Source of the DNA: Liolophura sinensis
Taxonomy: Eukaryota > Mollusca > Polyplacophora > Chitonida > Chitonidae
Direction of reading: 5' to 3'
Length of the DNA stretch: 64,000 bases
Assembly: GCF_032854445.1 (NCBI RefSeq)
Contig: NC_088300.1
Span: forward strand, 39,586,458-39,650,457
Shown: positions 8,823-20,415 of the stretch, one piece after another
Layout: every line of letters starts with the position of its first letter
Position numbering within the stretch: position 1 is the first letter of the stretch
Program-made: the position numbers and the translations under genes
The notes under the pieces: generated by a model
Database searches by the model: none
Told to the model about the DNA's origin: nothing
The model's input: the letters and a program-made list of their open reading frames with translations, nothing else

Positions 8823-11327
8823 GACCGATGCCCTTGTTTTGTGCTAATTTTGCCTAAAAAGTGAAGTTTGACCCCTTCTTAAATTGATATGGCAATAAGG
8901 CGGAACTTAGGAATTAGCCTTGTAAAATCACTATATCTCAAGGCATCCTTGTGTAAGATCGTTGTTCTCGTACTGACCGATAAAAGTCCTTATTAAAGTC
9001 CGTTACTCAGTTTTTATGCGGCCTTTTGCATTAGCTTGAAACTTAGGAATACTGCAGGTGTTCGATGGTAAGGGTGTCATGAGGAACGCATAAAATAGAT
9101 TGCATCCTCGAACTCAACCGTCACCGATAACATAGTTTGGTCAAAATTGAACCATCATGAGGAATTGCATGGATGTCGCCATTTTGGAGATTAAACCCAT
9201 AGTTGTATAAAAGTCCGACAGATCAAACTTTTCGTACGCGACCTGACTGGTAAACCTCTGCTGGCCACAGGACCATCACGTCCCTATCTGTGTCGTATCT
9301 CGGAAGCAGCTTTGAGAAAACATATACATATTAACGGGATTCTGAGTAAGTCAAAATGGTAAAAAGCACTGTGCCTGATGTTACCTGCTGTTTATGGATG
9401 CACATATATGTACATGAATTACAACCAACACGGCCAACACGAGATTTATATAACTGTACGTGAGAAAAATTCATAAAGACGATTAGCTGAACTTTCTCGT
9501 TGAAAAAAATGTCCTGAAAATTAGTAGACATACATGTATTTTGGCTATATGTTTAAACGGTGTCCCTGAACACCGTCACTTGTATTTTGCTTTCTCCTCC
9601 ATTGATGGTCCTCTCTCGGCCTAAACAATAAATAGACGCTTGCTTTACAGAGGAAATAAGGGGACTACAATGCCATATCGATGTGGGTGTGTATCTTACC
9701 ACGGTTTAACTCATGCAACTCTCTTTATCTGGCAAAAATAAACAGGCTAAGGTGGGTGTAATTTTAAGATAAGCGAGCTTTAGTTTGCTTTGGGTGATAG
9801 TGTTCGTTCATTTATCATCGTGCCTTCATTTAACCGTATGATTGACGACAAACACTGCAGAGCGAATGATTATATGGAGTGTGGGCTATACACAAGGCCA
9901 AGAACACAGAATAATGAAAGGGAAGTGAACTATGTATAGCTCATCTGGCAACAAATAAGAACTGCACAATTTATGACAGAATTAGCGATAACTGGATTCA
10001 CATCTCTAACTCGTTGGCAGGTTTCAAATACGCTTCCTGTCGGGTAGAGGATAGCCGACACGGGGCTTGTGGTATTTCAGCGCTTGTCTAGCACATTTCC
10101 TATTAAGATAAACCCGGGTAGCAGACCTCCAACAGTGTGAACTACATTTCTAATTTCATCTGAAAATGCCAATTACAGTCTTTGATCTAACGAAGGTTGT
10201 CTGCTGTCAGGTTTTAATATTTATTTTCCGGTAAGAATAAGAAAGTATCACAAGTGTGCATCGATTTAAGGGGATATTTTGGGCTTGAAGCATAAGTTGA
10301 TACACAGAAATCATGACTGAAGACATGCCTCGGGCAGACGCTATCTTAATTACATGGCAATATTAGAGAGATCATGAGAAGACCAACCCCCCCCCCCCTT
10401 CCACCCAAACCCCCCAGCTCCCCAATCTGGCGAGGAACACACGGGACAGGGACATCAGCCTTCCTTCAGCTCTCTCAACACACACAGCTTTTGCTTTTCT
10501 GTGACTTGTAAAAGAGCTGCTGATAAATTAAAGCGCAATCAAAGTGTTTAGGTCGCGTGGTCCTCTTCTCCTAACTATTATTATATTAAATGTCAGCTAC
10601 TTTTTGTTCGCTACGGTTTATAAACCGAAGTAAATCTTCTTCAATGATACTAAAACGGTTTTCCATTTAGACCGCGATTTTAGCACCTATGACACCTATG
10701 ACGTATAATGTAGGTGTCACAGAATGATGAAGTTATTGCATAGTCTAATTTCAATTTCTTGTACACTGTTTAGACTTTGAATGCTATATATCTATGAAAC
10801 CATGGTCTGTAGCAATCGTAAAATGGAGAACATGTGCTGTTTAAAAATATACACAATATCCTTAAAACTGAAAACAATAATTACGTGATTCCAAACCCTG
10901 CAACAAAATGAAATGCTGTTGTATCAAATACTGGGCATCGATCAAACCTCAGATACACACTGCAGGTATACTATTCAACGTTTGACAACGTTTTATTCAA
11001 ATTACTTTAGTTATTTTCTTTAGTCAATAGACGTGCTGAATTCTAACTGTAAATTGGAATTCATTTAGAACTTAGCGATTATGTTAATGGATGAATAACG
11101 GATCATGTTACCGTCATCTACCCACGGTGCCACCTCATTGTACAACGGTTGTGCTTCTGAAAAAGTGCACATTCATTTTATTTAGACGCTGTACACGAGA
11201 ATTTTTCACGTCCGTGCCTAATTTATGGGTGAGCACCTGGCAAGCCTCCTGACGTAAAGCAACAACCATGCAGCAATTGCGTGCTCAATTCGATTCTCCT
11301 ACAGTATGGGTCATGGATCGACCATGC
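8823..11327. other. 2.5 kb without a supported gene
   Basis: No exon with family similarity, no long open frame and no SINE core found. It contains a C-rich tract at about 10387-10430 (a run of 12 or more C, then C-rich) and a short hairpin-like CGGTGTCCCTGAACACCG near 9560. Base composition is AT-rich and unremarkable. Confidence 0.5.
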
Positions 11328-11848
11328 GACTATGACCAGAGCGGTGATGGAATCAGTCGACTAGCTGTACAAGCGACTGTGACCAGAGCAGCGATGGAAT
11401 CAGTCGTTTAGCTGTACAAGCGACTGTGACCAGAGCAGCGATGGAATCAGTCGTCTAGCTGTACAAGCGACTGTGACCAGAGCAGCGATGGAATCAGTCG
11501 TCTAGCTGTACAAGCGACTGTGACCAGAGCAGCGATGGAATCAGGTCGTCTAGCTGTACAAGCGACTGTGACCAGAGCAGCGATGGAATCAGGTCGTCTA
11601 GCTGTACAAGCGACTGTGACCAGAGCGGTGATGGAATCAGTTGACTAGCTGTACAAGCGACTATGACCAGAGCGGTGATGGAATCAGTCGACTAGCTGTA
11701 CAAGCGACTGTGACCAGAGCAGCGATGGAATCAGGTCGTCTAGCTGTACAAGCGACTGTGACCAGAGCAGCGATGGAATCAGGTCGTCTAGCTGTACAAG
11801 CGACTGTGACCACAGCAGCGATGGAATCAGGTCGTCTAGCTGTACAAG
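11328..11848. repeat. 47/48-bp minisatellite, about 11 copies
   Basis: The unit reads GCGACTGTGACCAGAGCAGC then GATGGAATCAGTCGTCTAGC and TGTACAA. Copies with AATCAGTCG are 47 bp and those with AATCAGGTCG are 48 bp; the 48-bp form gives local open frames. Each unit has a short inverted pair, CGACTG and CAGTCG. Confidence 0.95.
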
Positions 11849-12590
11849 TCACAGTGACGTTCAACATGCTGGTTTATTATTTTGTCTAAGGAATTATTAT
11901 ATGATAGTTTGAATGTTGCGTAGTTTATGGCTCAACAATTTCAAATGGTGATACATCTGCCCAACGCTTGGCCAAGGTAGATGCTGTTCCCAATTTTATC
12001 GCCTGGCGTGCACAAATTAGCTTTTCAGTCACATTTGTGACATTTTAAAACACATAACTCCTGGCTCCTTGTCCACAGCATATATGGAATACTTCCTGTT
12101 CTTTCACAAATGCCACGCCCGCCCGAAAATGATGGTGCACAGTTCAAGCTGAGTTTGCCTTCAGCTGTGAACTTCAGAGCATTTTGACGATGAGCATCCT
12201 TGTCAGTTTTCATCACTGGAGACGTCAAAACGTACCAGCTCTATCTGTTCTCTAGGTTCACTCGGTAGTTTGACCGAACTCCCTAGATCAAGATACCTCA
12301 TCACAGATCACACATGTTATGATAATTTCTATTACAAGTTACACCATTTTTGTAACGTTTTTAAAACTGGTACTTTGTCAGTAACTGAGTTTGCTTATTA
12401 ATGGAAATATCTCAGTGAATTACTTAAATAAATTCTTGAGTAGAAATCATTCTGTCTATGATGCTGTGTGCTATTTTAGCGTGGATCTTTCCTGGCTCAC
12501 AATCCTGACACACTCTAGAGCTGCACTCATCCCTGGTAAGGTGCAGTACATATGTACTGTAAAGCGGAGTAAGGATGATTCTGACAAGTA
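11849..12590. other. Spacer between two minisatellites
   Basis: No recognisable gene. From about 12,480 it contains degenerate forerunners of the following 72-bp array (GGTGCAGTACATATGTACTG, GGAGTAAGGATGATTC). Confidence 0.5.
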
Positions 12591-13445
12591 GGATATATTT
12601 CTTGTGAGGTGCAGTGTATGCGCACTTAACAGCGATGGAATCAGCGCTTAACCGGGAGTAAGGATAATTCCTCGTACTACAATAGGATATATTTCTTGTG
12701 AGTTGCAGTGTATGCGCACTTAACAAGAAGTAATGATAATTTCTCGTACTACAATAGAATATACTTCTTGTGGGGTGCAGGGTATGCGCACTTAACAAGG
12801 AGTAAGGATAATTTCTCGTACTACAATAGGATATATTTCTTGTGAGGTGCAGTGTATGCGCACTTAACAAGGCGTAAGGATAATTTCTCGTACTACAATA
12901 GAATATACTTCTTGTGGGGTGCAGTGTATGCGCACTTAACAAGGAGTAAGGATAATTTCTCGTACTACAATAGGATATATTTCTTGTGAGGTGCAGTGTA
13001 TGCGCACTTAACAAGGAGTAAGGATAATTTCTCGTACTACAATAGGATATACTTCTTGTGAGGTGCAGTGTATGCGCACTTAACAAGGAGTAATGATTAT
13101 TTCTCGTACTACAATAGGATATACTTCTTGTGAGGTGCAGTGTATGCGCACTTAACAAGGAGTAATGATAATTTCTCGTACTACAATAGGATATACTTCT
13201 TGTGAGGTGCAGTGTATGCGCACTTAACAAGGAGTAATGATTATTTCTCGTACTACAATAGAATATACTTCTTGTGGGGTGCAGTGTATGCGCACTTAAC
13301 AAGGAGTAATGATAATTTCTCGTACTACAATAGGATATACTTCTTGTGAGGTGCAGTGTATGCGCACTTAACAAGGAGTAATGATTATTTCTCGTACTAC
13401 AATAGGATATACTTCTTGTGAGGTGCAGTGTATGCACACTTAACC
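12591..13445. repeat. 72-bp minisatellite, about 12 copies
   Basis: The unit is GGATATATTTCTTGTGAGGT, GCAGTGTATGCGCACTTAAC, AAGGAGTAAGGATAATTTCT, CGTACTACAATA. Variants (TTCTTGTGGGG versus TTCTTGTGAGG; AGTAATGATTA versus AGTAAGGATAA) alternate, suggesting pairwise expansion. The length is divisible by three, so a 337-codon minus-strand frame stays open with a 24-residue repeat; no evidence supports it as a gene. More degenerate copies extend to about 13,685 on the right. Confidence 0.95.
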
Positions 13446-13690
13446 AGGAGTAAGAATAATTCCCATTATAACGATCTAGACTCAGATTAGGACCTGTTGT
13501 ACAGTGTAGTACATGGGCACTTTAGCGTGGAGTAAGGATCGTTCTCATCTAGCAATGTCTGTGCTCACCTTAGAGCTGGACTGAGTCCTTGTAAAATGTA
13601 GTACATGGGCACTTCACAGTGGAGTAAGGACCGTTCCCATCCAGAACGATCTACGCTCTGAGTTGGTCTCAGGCCTTGTAAAGTTTCGCT
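13446..13690. repeat. Degenerate flank of the 72-bp array
   Basis: Three diverged, longer-spaced copies recognisable by TGTAGTACATGGGCACTT and GTGGAGTAAGGA blocks. This probably represents the old edge of the array where homogenisation has ceased. Confidence 0.7.
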
Positions 13691-13907
13691 CTTTCAGAGT
13701 GTAGAATGTTCAAAAACATATTTCCGGATTTCGGGGCATAATATATAAGTTTAATAATTTACTGAATTAACATGTAATGGTTCTGATTTAAAGTTAATCA
13801 AAGTTACTGAATATCACTGATTTTGTTTTATTTAGGCCCCCTATTGCTTCTTTTACTGCTAAATATCAATGTATCGAGATAATTTCAGCGATATGAATGT
13901 CCATGGG
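13691..13907. other. Short unannotated spacer
   Basis: AT-rich, nothing recognised. Confidence 0.5.
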
Positions 13908-14047
13908 TTTATTTATGTATTCATTTGATTGGTGTTTTACACCATACTCAAGAACATTTTATTTATTCCACGGCGGCCAACTTTATGGTGGGATAAAAGC
14001 GGGTAGAGCCCATGTGAAACCCATGGTTGCTGGATGCTGTAGGACCC
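13908..14047 (-). mobile_element. SINE family A, 3' part, reverse orientation
   Basis: Starts with the inverted tail TTTATTTATG..TTTGATTGGTGTTTTACACC, then ACTCAAGAAC, CACGGCGGCCAAC and GGTTGCTGGA. The tRNA head is missing. Confidence 0.88.
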
Positions 14048-16343
14048 ACTTCATGGAGATGGGTTTGCGAACTATTCTCTGAAAAGTGCATGCATGGCCA
14101 CTGGCCTCTGGCCTCTTGACACACAATAGAATGTCAGTAACTTATAATCTACCAGTCTTGTACCCGTCTTTGATGCGATTGACAAGTTTTTAGATGGCAT
14201 ACGCATTCTCGTCAACAAATATTTAACATCATGTTTTTTAGATTGTCAGATATGTTTTCTTCAGTTCATTAAGACGAAGGGGTTTTCGTCCGTCGGAGTT
14301 TTCGAGGGCGGGTTTTTTGTCCGCTGGGGCTTTTGTCCTGGAATCTTAGAGAAATGAATTCTTTGTGAACTGCTTGACCTGGACAAACGAATGAGGAGAC
14401 GGTTCTCATGATTACATGTGGGCGAATAGCATTAGGTGTGTGCGGAAACTCTTAAATTGTTATGGACTGTCAAAACATCGTTAAAGCTTGTATATATGCA
14501 TTGGATTACGGAAACTGAGAGCACATGTAGATTTACTCATTTCTGTATATACGTAAGTAGAAAAGGAAATATAATCGGGAGCAAAGTCCGAACGATACAA
14601 TAACCATTAGTGTACTGACATTACCTGGTTAATCTGATTGGTTTTGGAAGATGACATAGTGAGTCGCCTCTATTCACTGATTCTAGTGAAGCATATAGAA
14701 AAGATTGTAGCTTCCGATTACCCCAGAGAGAAGACAAACGGCCAGGAAGGTTTCTACAGTAACACGTCAGGCCTTCTAAGTCCCCGTAAAGGTGAGACGT
14801 CGTTATTTTGTAGCAGATCAATCAAACATATATAATCCTCTACTGGAGTGAAACTAGAGTCGAAAAATACAAAGAGTACAAATATTAGTATTCATTTTAT
14901 ATTCCAAAGCGCATGTATCATTGACAATGCTTCCAGGAAGAGGGTAGCGGAATGGCGTCTCCACACAACCTTGGCGGCAACGAGTGGAGTTGAAGTCGCG
15001 ATGAATATAGCCTGTTTAGTCTGTTGTTAAACTTTCTAGTATTAAGAAAATATATCCCTAATCACCTAATCTAACGATCAATTTCTACCAGTTATGTCTC
15101 CCTCTATTAAACCTAGAAGCCAATTACTGTTCTTGTTAAACGCGACCCCCGTGAAGCCAAGTCTGATACGGTATGTCGTGGATCGCATTATATCGCCCAC
15201 AGTCAGATAACAATGATGGAGAACAGCTTATTGATCTGGAAACTAGTTTAACTCAAGCCTTGATACTTGGCCAATCATTCTTCGAAAGACGAATTGAGCA
15301 CCACAAATTTGCCATCGCCCATTCATTTGGAAAATGTTTTCAAGGACACATTTGTCCATGGCTGTTCTCCAAGTGTCCATAGACTCGGTCTCTATTGTAA
15401 GAAATGGTGCCAATTGTATCGCAAATTTAACACAACTTTCCAATACTAGCCAAATCAGACGACTCTTATCGACCCCAAACATCGATACATGGTTCATGGC
15501 TCTGTTCTACATCTCTGTGGCTGAGTGGATGCCTGTTATTACTAGTATTTGGAAAATGAAGATATAAATTTGCTTAATCATTTTTACCGGCTGTCAGACC
15601 TTGCACCACGGTGGTGTTGAGTGTCTGTGAGCTGCGCAGGACGCCCATGGCAAGGAGCCAACCAGCCGAGCCCAGTTGATGTGATGCTGCTTATTCTTGA
15701 CACGTGTAAGCGATTGTGGTGACGTGATTCTGTGTCTAGAAATTTTAGTTCCTCAATCCCCGGACACGAATTCAGCCGGGCACTTCCAAAGACGGTGCTA
15801 AGATCTCAGGCCAATTTATTTCTGAGTTCGATATTTTGTTCAAGATCAAATCGGCTAATTTACAAGTAGAGTCATCGTGCCTACCGGATTACAAGGACAG
15901 CCAACAAACCTTGGGGCTCTACCTCATGAAACCAGCGTTCTGGAGTCCGCTGAGAATATTATGTCTTCCCATCTGTCTTGTTGCCAGGCGAATAAGAAGC
16001 TTACATTCATTATCTCCCATAAACAACTTTGTAGAGTGAACACGAGATATCCCGTTACAGGTGGTGTCTGTCAAGTAAAAGATCAGGGAAAAGAGTCGTG
16101 TAGTGGAGAATGAACACCCGTGAAAGTTAGGTAGTCAGTTTTCATGAACCATTGCCTGAATCGTCGTAGATGTTGAGGCATGTGAACCTAATTCATCTCA
16201 GAGGAACGGAAAGGCATTCTTTGGAAGAACTACCAGGAAGCACTTTTACAGGTATGTATGTCTGTAAGAAGAGCACCTTATGACACAGCGCTTCCCTATC
16301 TTCTGTAACATCCTGCACATCAGATTACAGGTATTGTTTGATG
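14048..16343. other. 2.3 kb without a supported gene
   Basis: Several open frames of 60-84 codons near 14.6-16.1 kb overlap each other on both strands and match nothing I recognise. A G/T-rich degenerate stretch (GGGGTTTTCGTCCGTCGGAG, repeated in altered form) lies at 14,275-14,340. Confidence 0.5.
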
Positions 16344-16344
16344 T

Positions 16345-16595
16345 TGGATATTACATACCGTATGGATATTGCATACCGTATGGATATTGCACACTGTATG
16401 GATATTGCATACCGTATGGATATTACATACCGTATGGATATTACATACCGTATGGATATTGCATACCGTATGGGTATTACATACCGTATGGATATTGCAT
16501 ACCGTATGGATATTACATACCGCATGGATATTTCATACCCCGTGGTTATTGCACACCGTCTGAATATTGCATACCGTATGGATATTTGCATACCG
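16345..16595. repeat. 18-bp minisatellite, about 14 copies
   Basis: The unit is TTACATACCGTATGGATA, alternating with GCATACCGTATGGATATT forms. Being six codons long it leaves all three plus frames and one minus frame open; no gene inferred. Confidence 0.96.
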
Positions 16596-16812
16596 CGCAA
16601 AAGTGAATGATATATTTTGACCACATAATTGATGTAATTAATCCACCAGCCTATTTTCATCTGTAGATAACGCCGCCTTGGTAAAATCATGGATTTTGTT
16701 GTAATTTGATATGAAACCAGTTAATGTCACATATCACTGAACTCAAGTTGTTCTGGCCAATTCCGACTTTTGAGGCATCTGTTGCATTATTTTGTTGCTC
16801 TCGAAACATGTT

Positions 16813-16862
16813 TGTGTATGTCGCGTTAAACAGCAATCAAATAAATAAAATGAATAAAATAA
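16813..16862 (+). mobile_element. SINE family A, tail fragment
   Basis: Only GTCGCGTTAAACAGCAATCA and the AATAAATAAAATGAATAAAA tail remain. Confidence 0.5.
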
Positions 16863-17077
16863 AAACAAATGTAAGCTGTCAGTTTACGTACCAATCTTTC
16901 TTTGTTTTTACTAAAAAATTATAGTAATATATTCCGTTATATGATTTGTATTCAGCGCCATGGATAAGAATTAAAGTACATGTAAGAGTAAAATCTTCCA
17001 GTGTGAGAGTTTAACAGTGCATTGTGATAGTCTTTGGAGGACTTGTTTTTCATCAAGGAAATGAATTTCGATCTTGT

Positions 17078-17538
17078 CCGCTCCGGCGAATTTTGGGGAT
17101 CGAACTCACCAATCAAACAACACGGAATTGTGTTGAACTGTGAAATTTTGTGTGAATCACATGGTTTACTGGGTCATATGACATACCCTAATGACCAGGA
17201 TCGACGGAAAAATCCGATTAGTGGTGTCTACAACTATGCTGCGAATATCGTCAGCGTATTTCGCGGGCGATTAAGTTCGTCCCTACAGCCGAAGACACCC
17301 TAGGCGGATTTTTTCGTTTGTAGGGACGAACTAAATCGCCCGCGAAATATGCTGACGAAATTCGCAGCATAGTTGTAGACACACGAGGTTGATTTTTTCG
17401 CTGATCGTGGCCACTAGGTTATGGTATGTGACCTACTAAACCATGCGATTCAAACAAAATTTCACAGTTCAACCTAATTCGCAATGTTGTTTGCTTGGTC
17501 AGCTCGAGCGTCTCGATCGCCGAAATTCGCCGCAGCGG
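17078..17538. mobile_element. Large imperfect palindrome (foldback element)
   Basis: The left arm 17078-17286 is the inverse of the right arm 17319-17538, separated by a 32-bp loop. The inner arms match almost perfectly (CGCGGGCGATTAAGTTCGTC paired with GACGAACTAAATCGCCCGCG, then GCTGCGAAT paired with ATTCGCAGC). Similarity decays outward but persists through TTGAACTGTGAAATTTTGT and TTCAAACAAAATTTCACAGT-type segments to CCGCTCCGGCGAA and TTCGCCGCAGCGG at the ends. The arms have about 75-85% identity by eye. The 89- and 80-codon open frames inside mirror each other and are not genes. The loop contains AGGCGGATTTTTTCG, related to the tandem array at 17.73 kb. Confidence 0.9.
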
Positions 17539-17726
17539 AAACACTACGTGGACACAGTGAAATCTCCGGTGTATTTCTTTACTAGTATATGACATGTTTG
17601 ACGCAGGCGAATTTAGGGGCGGGCAATTGCCTGTGAAATATACCGTCTCTGGGGAGGACACACTAGATGGACTTTTAGAAATTCACAAAATATGCCTGTA
17701 TGAGTGAAAAGATCCGTACATATAAT

Positions 17727-17855
17727 GTGTCCCCGGTTTACGAGAGAAAAAATCCGCCCATTGTGTCCCCCGGCTTACAAGAGAAAAAATCCGCCTATTG
17801 TGTCCCCGGCTTACAAGAGAAAAAATCCGCCTATTGTGTCCCCGGCTTAAAGGAG
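17727..17855. repeat. 36-bp tandem repeat, 3.6 copies
   Basis: The unit is GTGTCCCCGGCTTACAAGAG then AAAAAATCCGCCTATT; starts at 17727, 17763, 17800 and 17836. The same words occur inverted in the loop of the nearby palindrome, so the two structures share an origin. Confidence 0.93.
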
Positions 17856-18487
17856 AATGTGAGTAAATTGAAAATACTGATCCACATCATGTTAATATAG
17901 GCCTGCTGCCTAGAATTAACATTAGCTGTTAAATACGTTAAGTCCGTTAATGTGAGGTCGCTAGTTTGAGTCTAGCTCACTGGTTTTATATCAAGAGCTT
18001 TATAGAGTATCTGGAGAGTTTCCTCTACCCTAACTCCTTAACAATGACATGGAATTATATGTAAACTTCGAGTTGATTGTCTGGATGTAAAAATCCGCCT
18101 GCAAATAACCTCAACAGTATGTACGGCAGTGTAACCTGTGCTGGAGGATCGGTTGATACGTACAGTCAAATAATACTTCAAAAGCTTTCAACCATGAAAG
18201 ACTAAAAGAAGAAGTTCTAACAGACCCCATTCTTATGTCTGACAACAGAGATAGCAGTTCCGTCACTAATATCTTTTAAAAAATTAAACACCTCACAAAA
18301 CTGCATCAAGAATTATCTGATACAAGTCAACGAAATTCAATATCAATTTGTACAACACAGACTACAAACTAGTAAGACTAAGGTTACCGTTTTCATTGTC
18401 CAGGTTTCTGTTTAAACCAGGGTATTTGCCATAAGTTCCTCCTCAGTCTTTGTTAATTTATTCGTCTTAATGCCAACACAATAGAAT
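17856..18487. other. Unannotated spacer
   Basis: No gene recognised. An isolated AAAAATCCGCCTGCAAATAA near 18,088 echoes the 36-bp unit. Confidence 0.5.
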
Positions 18488-18690
18488 TTATTTATTTATT
18501 ATTTGATTTTTGTCTTACGCCATACTCAAGAATATTTCACTTATACGACGGCGGCCAACATTATGGTAGGAGGAAACCGGGCACAGCCCGGAGTAAACCC
18601 ACGACCATCCACAGGTTGCTGGCAGACCTTCCCACGTACAGCCGCAAAAGAAGCCAGCATGAGCTGGACTTAAACTCACATCGACCGCAA
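18488..18690 (-). mobile_element. SINE family A, reverse, lacking only the head end
   Basis: Inverted tail TTTATTTATTATTTGATTTT, then TACTCAAGAATATTTCACTT, ACGACGGCGGCCAACATTAT, GGAGGAAACCGGGCACAGCC and GAAGCCAGCATGAGCTGGAC. It ends in the CGACCGCA B-box region. Confidence 0.93.
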
Positions 18691-19517
18691 ACACAATAGA
18701 AACATGGTAATTTGCAATGCATAGCTAACTGATCGGCAGCAGAAAATTAACACTCGACCATTTACAACCCATGCAAAGATAAATATATACTTACTCTGGC
18801 CTCATAATCGGTTGATTCAATGATAATAGTTTAAAAAATCAAAGCATCATTTTTGTTCTGTTTTACTGTGTGTATGTAATCCTCCTGTGTCTTCTTATTG
18901 ATTTCTCTTATTTGCATGAAGTGCTTCATCTATGTCCTTTGTTCTTCTATGTTTCTATCTATGTTTTTGCCCGCCCATCATTCAGTTGAATGGAGGAGCC
19001 AGTGGCTTCAACCAAACAACAACCAAACCAACCAACAAACCAACCAGCCAAATAGATATGAAATGTTACACAAGCCTTAGATCCTTTTTCTGGGATCCTT
19101 GTCCAGTGACTGACGTGTAATCTGCTGAAGCACCGATATCTTAAAATAATTGATACAAACTGTGGAGAATCGCTGTAACAGTTGTATGATATCTCTTATC
19201 GGACGTGATGAAACAGAATCAGAAAGCACGCCATAAAACCATACAACGGACCGCGGATGTCGAGGTTTCTCGGGCCACTCTGGGGCCTTGGATGCAACTA
19301 ACGGTCGACAAAGCACTCAATCGGCGCGTCTCTTGTTGGAATGTTTGTTGGTTAGGCTACTTGACAAAGACCGGTGGTCTACTCCGGAAACTCCGACTTA
19401 TATTTACTTATAAAATTTACTTATATTTACATCCACAACATTCATCAAAGTCTGAAGACCTAAAATCAAGCCCTGGTGGAGTTTCGCCAAAGACTTTTAA
19501 ACGTTATACTTGTTGTT
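18691..19517. other. Unannotated spacer
   Basis: Nothing convincing. Overlapping short open frames lie on both strands near 19.1-19.5 kb. An AACCAAACCAACCAACAAAC microsatellite-like tract lies at about 19,020-19,045. Confidence 0.5.
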
Positions 19518-19746
19518 GTCTCGCTTGGCGCTCAGTACCGAGAGGGTAGAGCGAAGAACGGGACTGGTTGGCCAGGTGTCAGTGTAATGTGACAGGATGG
19601 GGTGTCATGTCTGGTGTCTTCGGCATCATACTTCAGTGGACTCGTCCTGACAGAAGATGACACACATGCATACCTATTGACCCCTCCTCGCCATATGTTA
19701 TGTACAACGTAAAATCCCAAGCATATATACATACATACATACAAAC
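19518..19746 (+). mobile_element. SINE, third family (C), diverged
   Basis: Head-like TTGGCGCTCAGTACCGAGAG with GGTAGAGCG, central GACTGGTTGGCCAGGTGTCA then GTGTAATGTGACAGG, and a 3' end ACGTAAAATCCCAAGCATAT followed by (ATAC)n. The centre resembles family B (TGACTGGTTGGCCCGTATCA, AGTATAATGG). A related copy is at 59.33 kb. Confidence 0.7.
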
Positions 19747-19837
19747 AATCCCCACTGCCATATGGGTGAAATATTAAAAACTTCTTCCCATAAATATTAC
19801 TTTCAAAGTGTAAAAGAATGAATCTTGAACGCTGTAC

Positions 19838-20005
19838 CTTAGCCAGATCTGTGCATGGAGACTTTGTCCACAGCAATGGTCCTGCGCCGCTGATACAAAC
19901 CACTTCTTGTACGTGATAACTCATCCGTCTCACAACACACACTTCAGAAAGTCTGGCCATATATGTCCGATATGATTTTGTAAGATTAGCTGCTAGCTTT
20001 GCCAT
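19838..20005 (-). CDS. Candidate first coding exon, unknown gene (weak)
   Basis: Read on the minus strand, an ATG at 20003-20005 opens MAKLAANLTKSYRTYMARLS followed by EVCVVRRMSYHVQEVV and a cysteine/tryptophan-containing segment to TDLAK, directly before a plausible donor AAG/GTACAG. An in-frame ATG four codons earlier gives a longer alternative. The basic, amphipathic start could be a mitochondrial presequence. It lies about 400 bp upstream of the GPCR exon in divergent orientation. I recognise no family, and the rest of the 161-codon frame past the donor looks non-coding. It may simply be a chance open frame. Confidence 0.2.
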
Positions 20006-20055
20006 GACTATATGCATTCAATTACTAATACCGTGTCAGCATGGATACAGACCTG

Positions 20056-20102
20056 AAAATGAAATATTCTTGAGGTCGGCGTAAAACACCAATCAAATCA
20101 TT
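20056..20102 (+). mobile_element. SINE family A, tail fragment
   Basis: GAAATATTCTTGAGGTCGGC followed by GTAAAACACCAATCAAATCA; only the last 45 bp remain. Confidence 0.7.
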
Positions 20103-20380
20103 CAGATATTGACCTCTCTCCTTATTTGAATATTTCATTACGTTATGAGCAAGATAAGCTACTAATAATATACGCGTTAACGGCGATTAATACAAGTGCT
20201 GCCCTAAAATTATTAACAATACAGCTATCCCACAAAATAGGTTTAAAAAGATGAAGTGTTATTATGGGGTATTCCTGGTGATTATCTATTAACAACCAAG
20301 CACCGGGATATGTTCTAACTTTGCAAAATCAGTCGGCATTCAAAGGTATTTCACATGTAGAACTGACAGTTGGTTTTATC

Positions 20381-20391
20381 TTTTATTTCAG
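20381..20391 (+). promoter_or_regulatory. 3' splice site before the receptor exon
   Basis: A pyrimidine-rich TTTTATCTTTTATTTCAG ends at 20391, 24 bp before the receptor ATG. The 24 exon bases before the ATG have no in-frame stop, so an upstream exon, either 5' UTR or a few more coding codons, must exist outside what can be identified here. Confidence 0.75.
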
Positions 20392-20415
20392 ACAAGGTAC
20401 GGACCACCCGACACC

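Noticed and set aside
12424-13437. 337-codon minus-strand frame with 24-residue repeats
   Set aside because: A 72-bp minisatellite without coding evidence; the non-repeat part shows no homology.
17034-17303. 89-codon frame 'MEDLFFIKEMNF...'
   Set aside because: Lies in one arm of the large palindrome and is mirrored by the 80-codon minus frame in the other arm.
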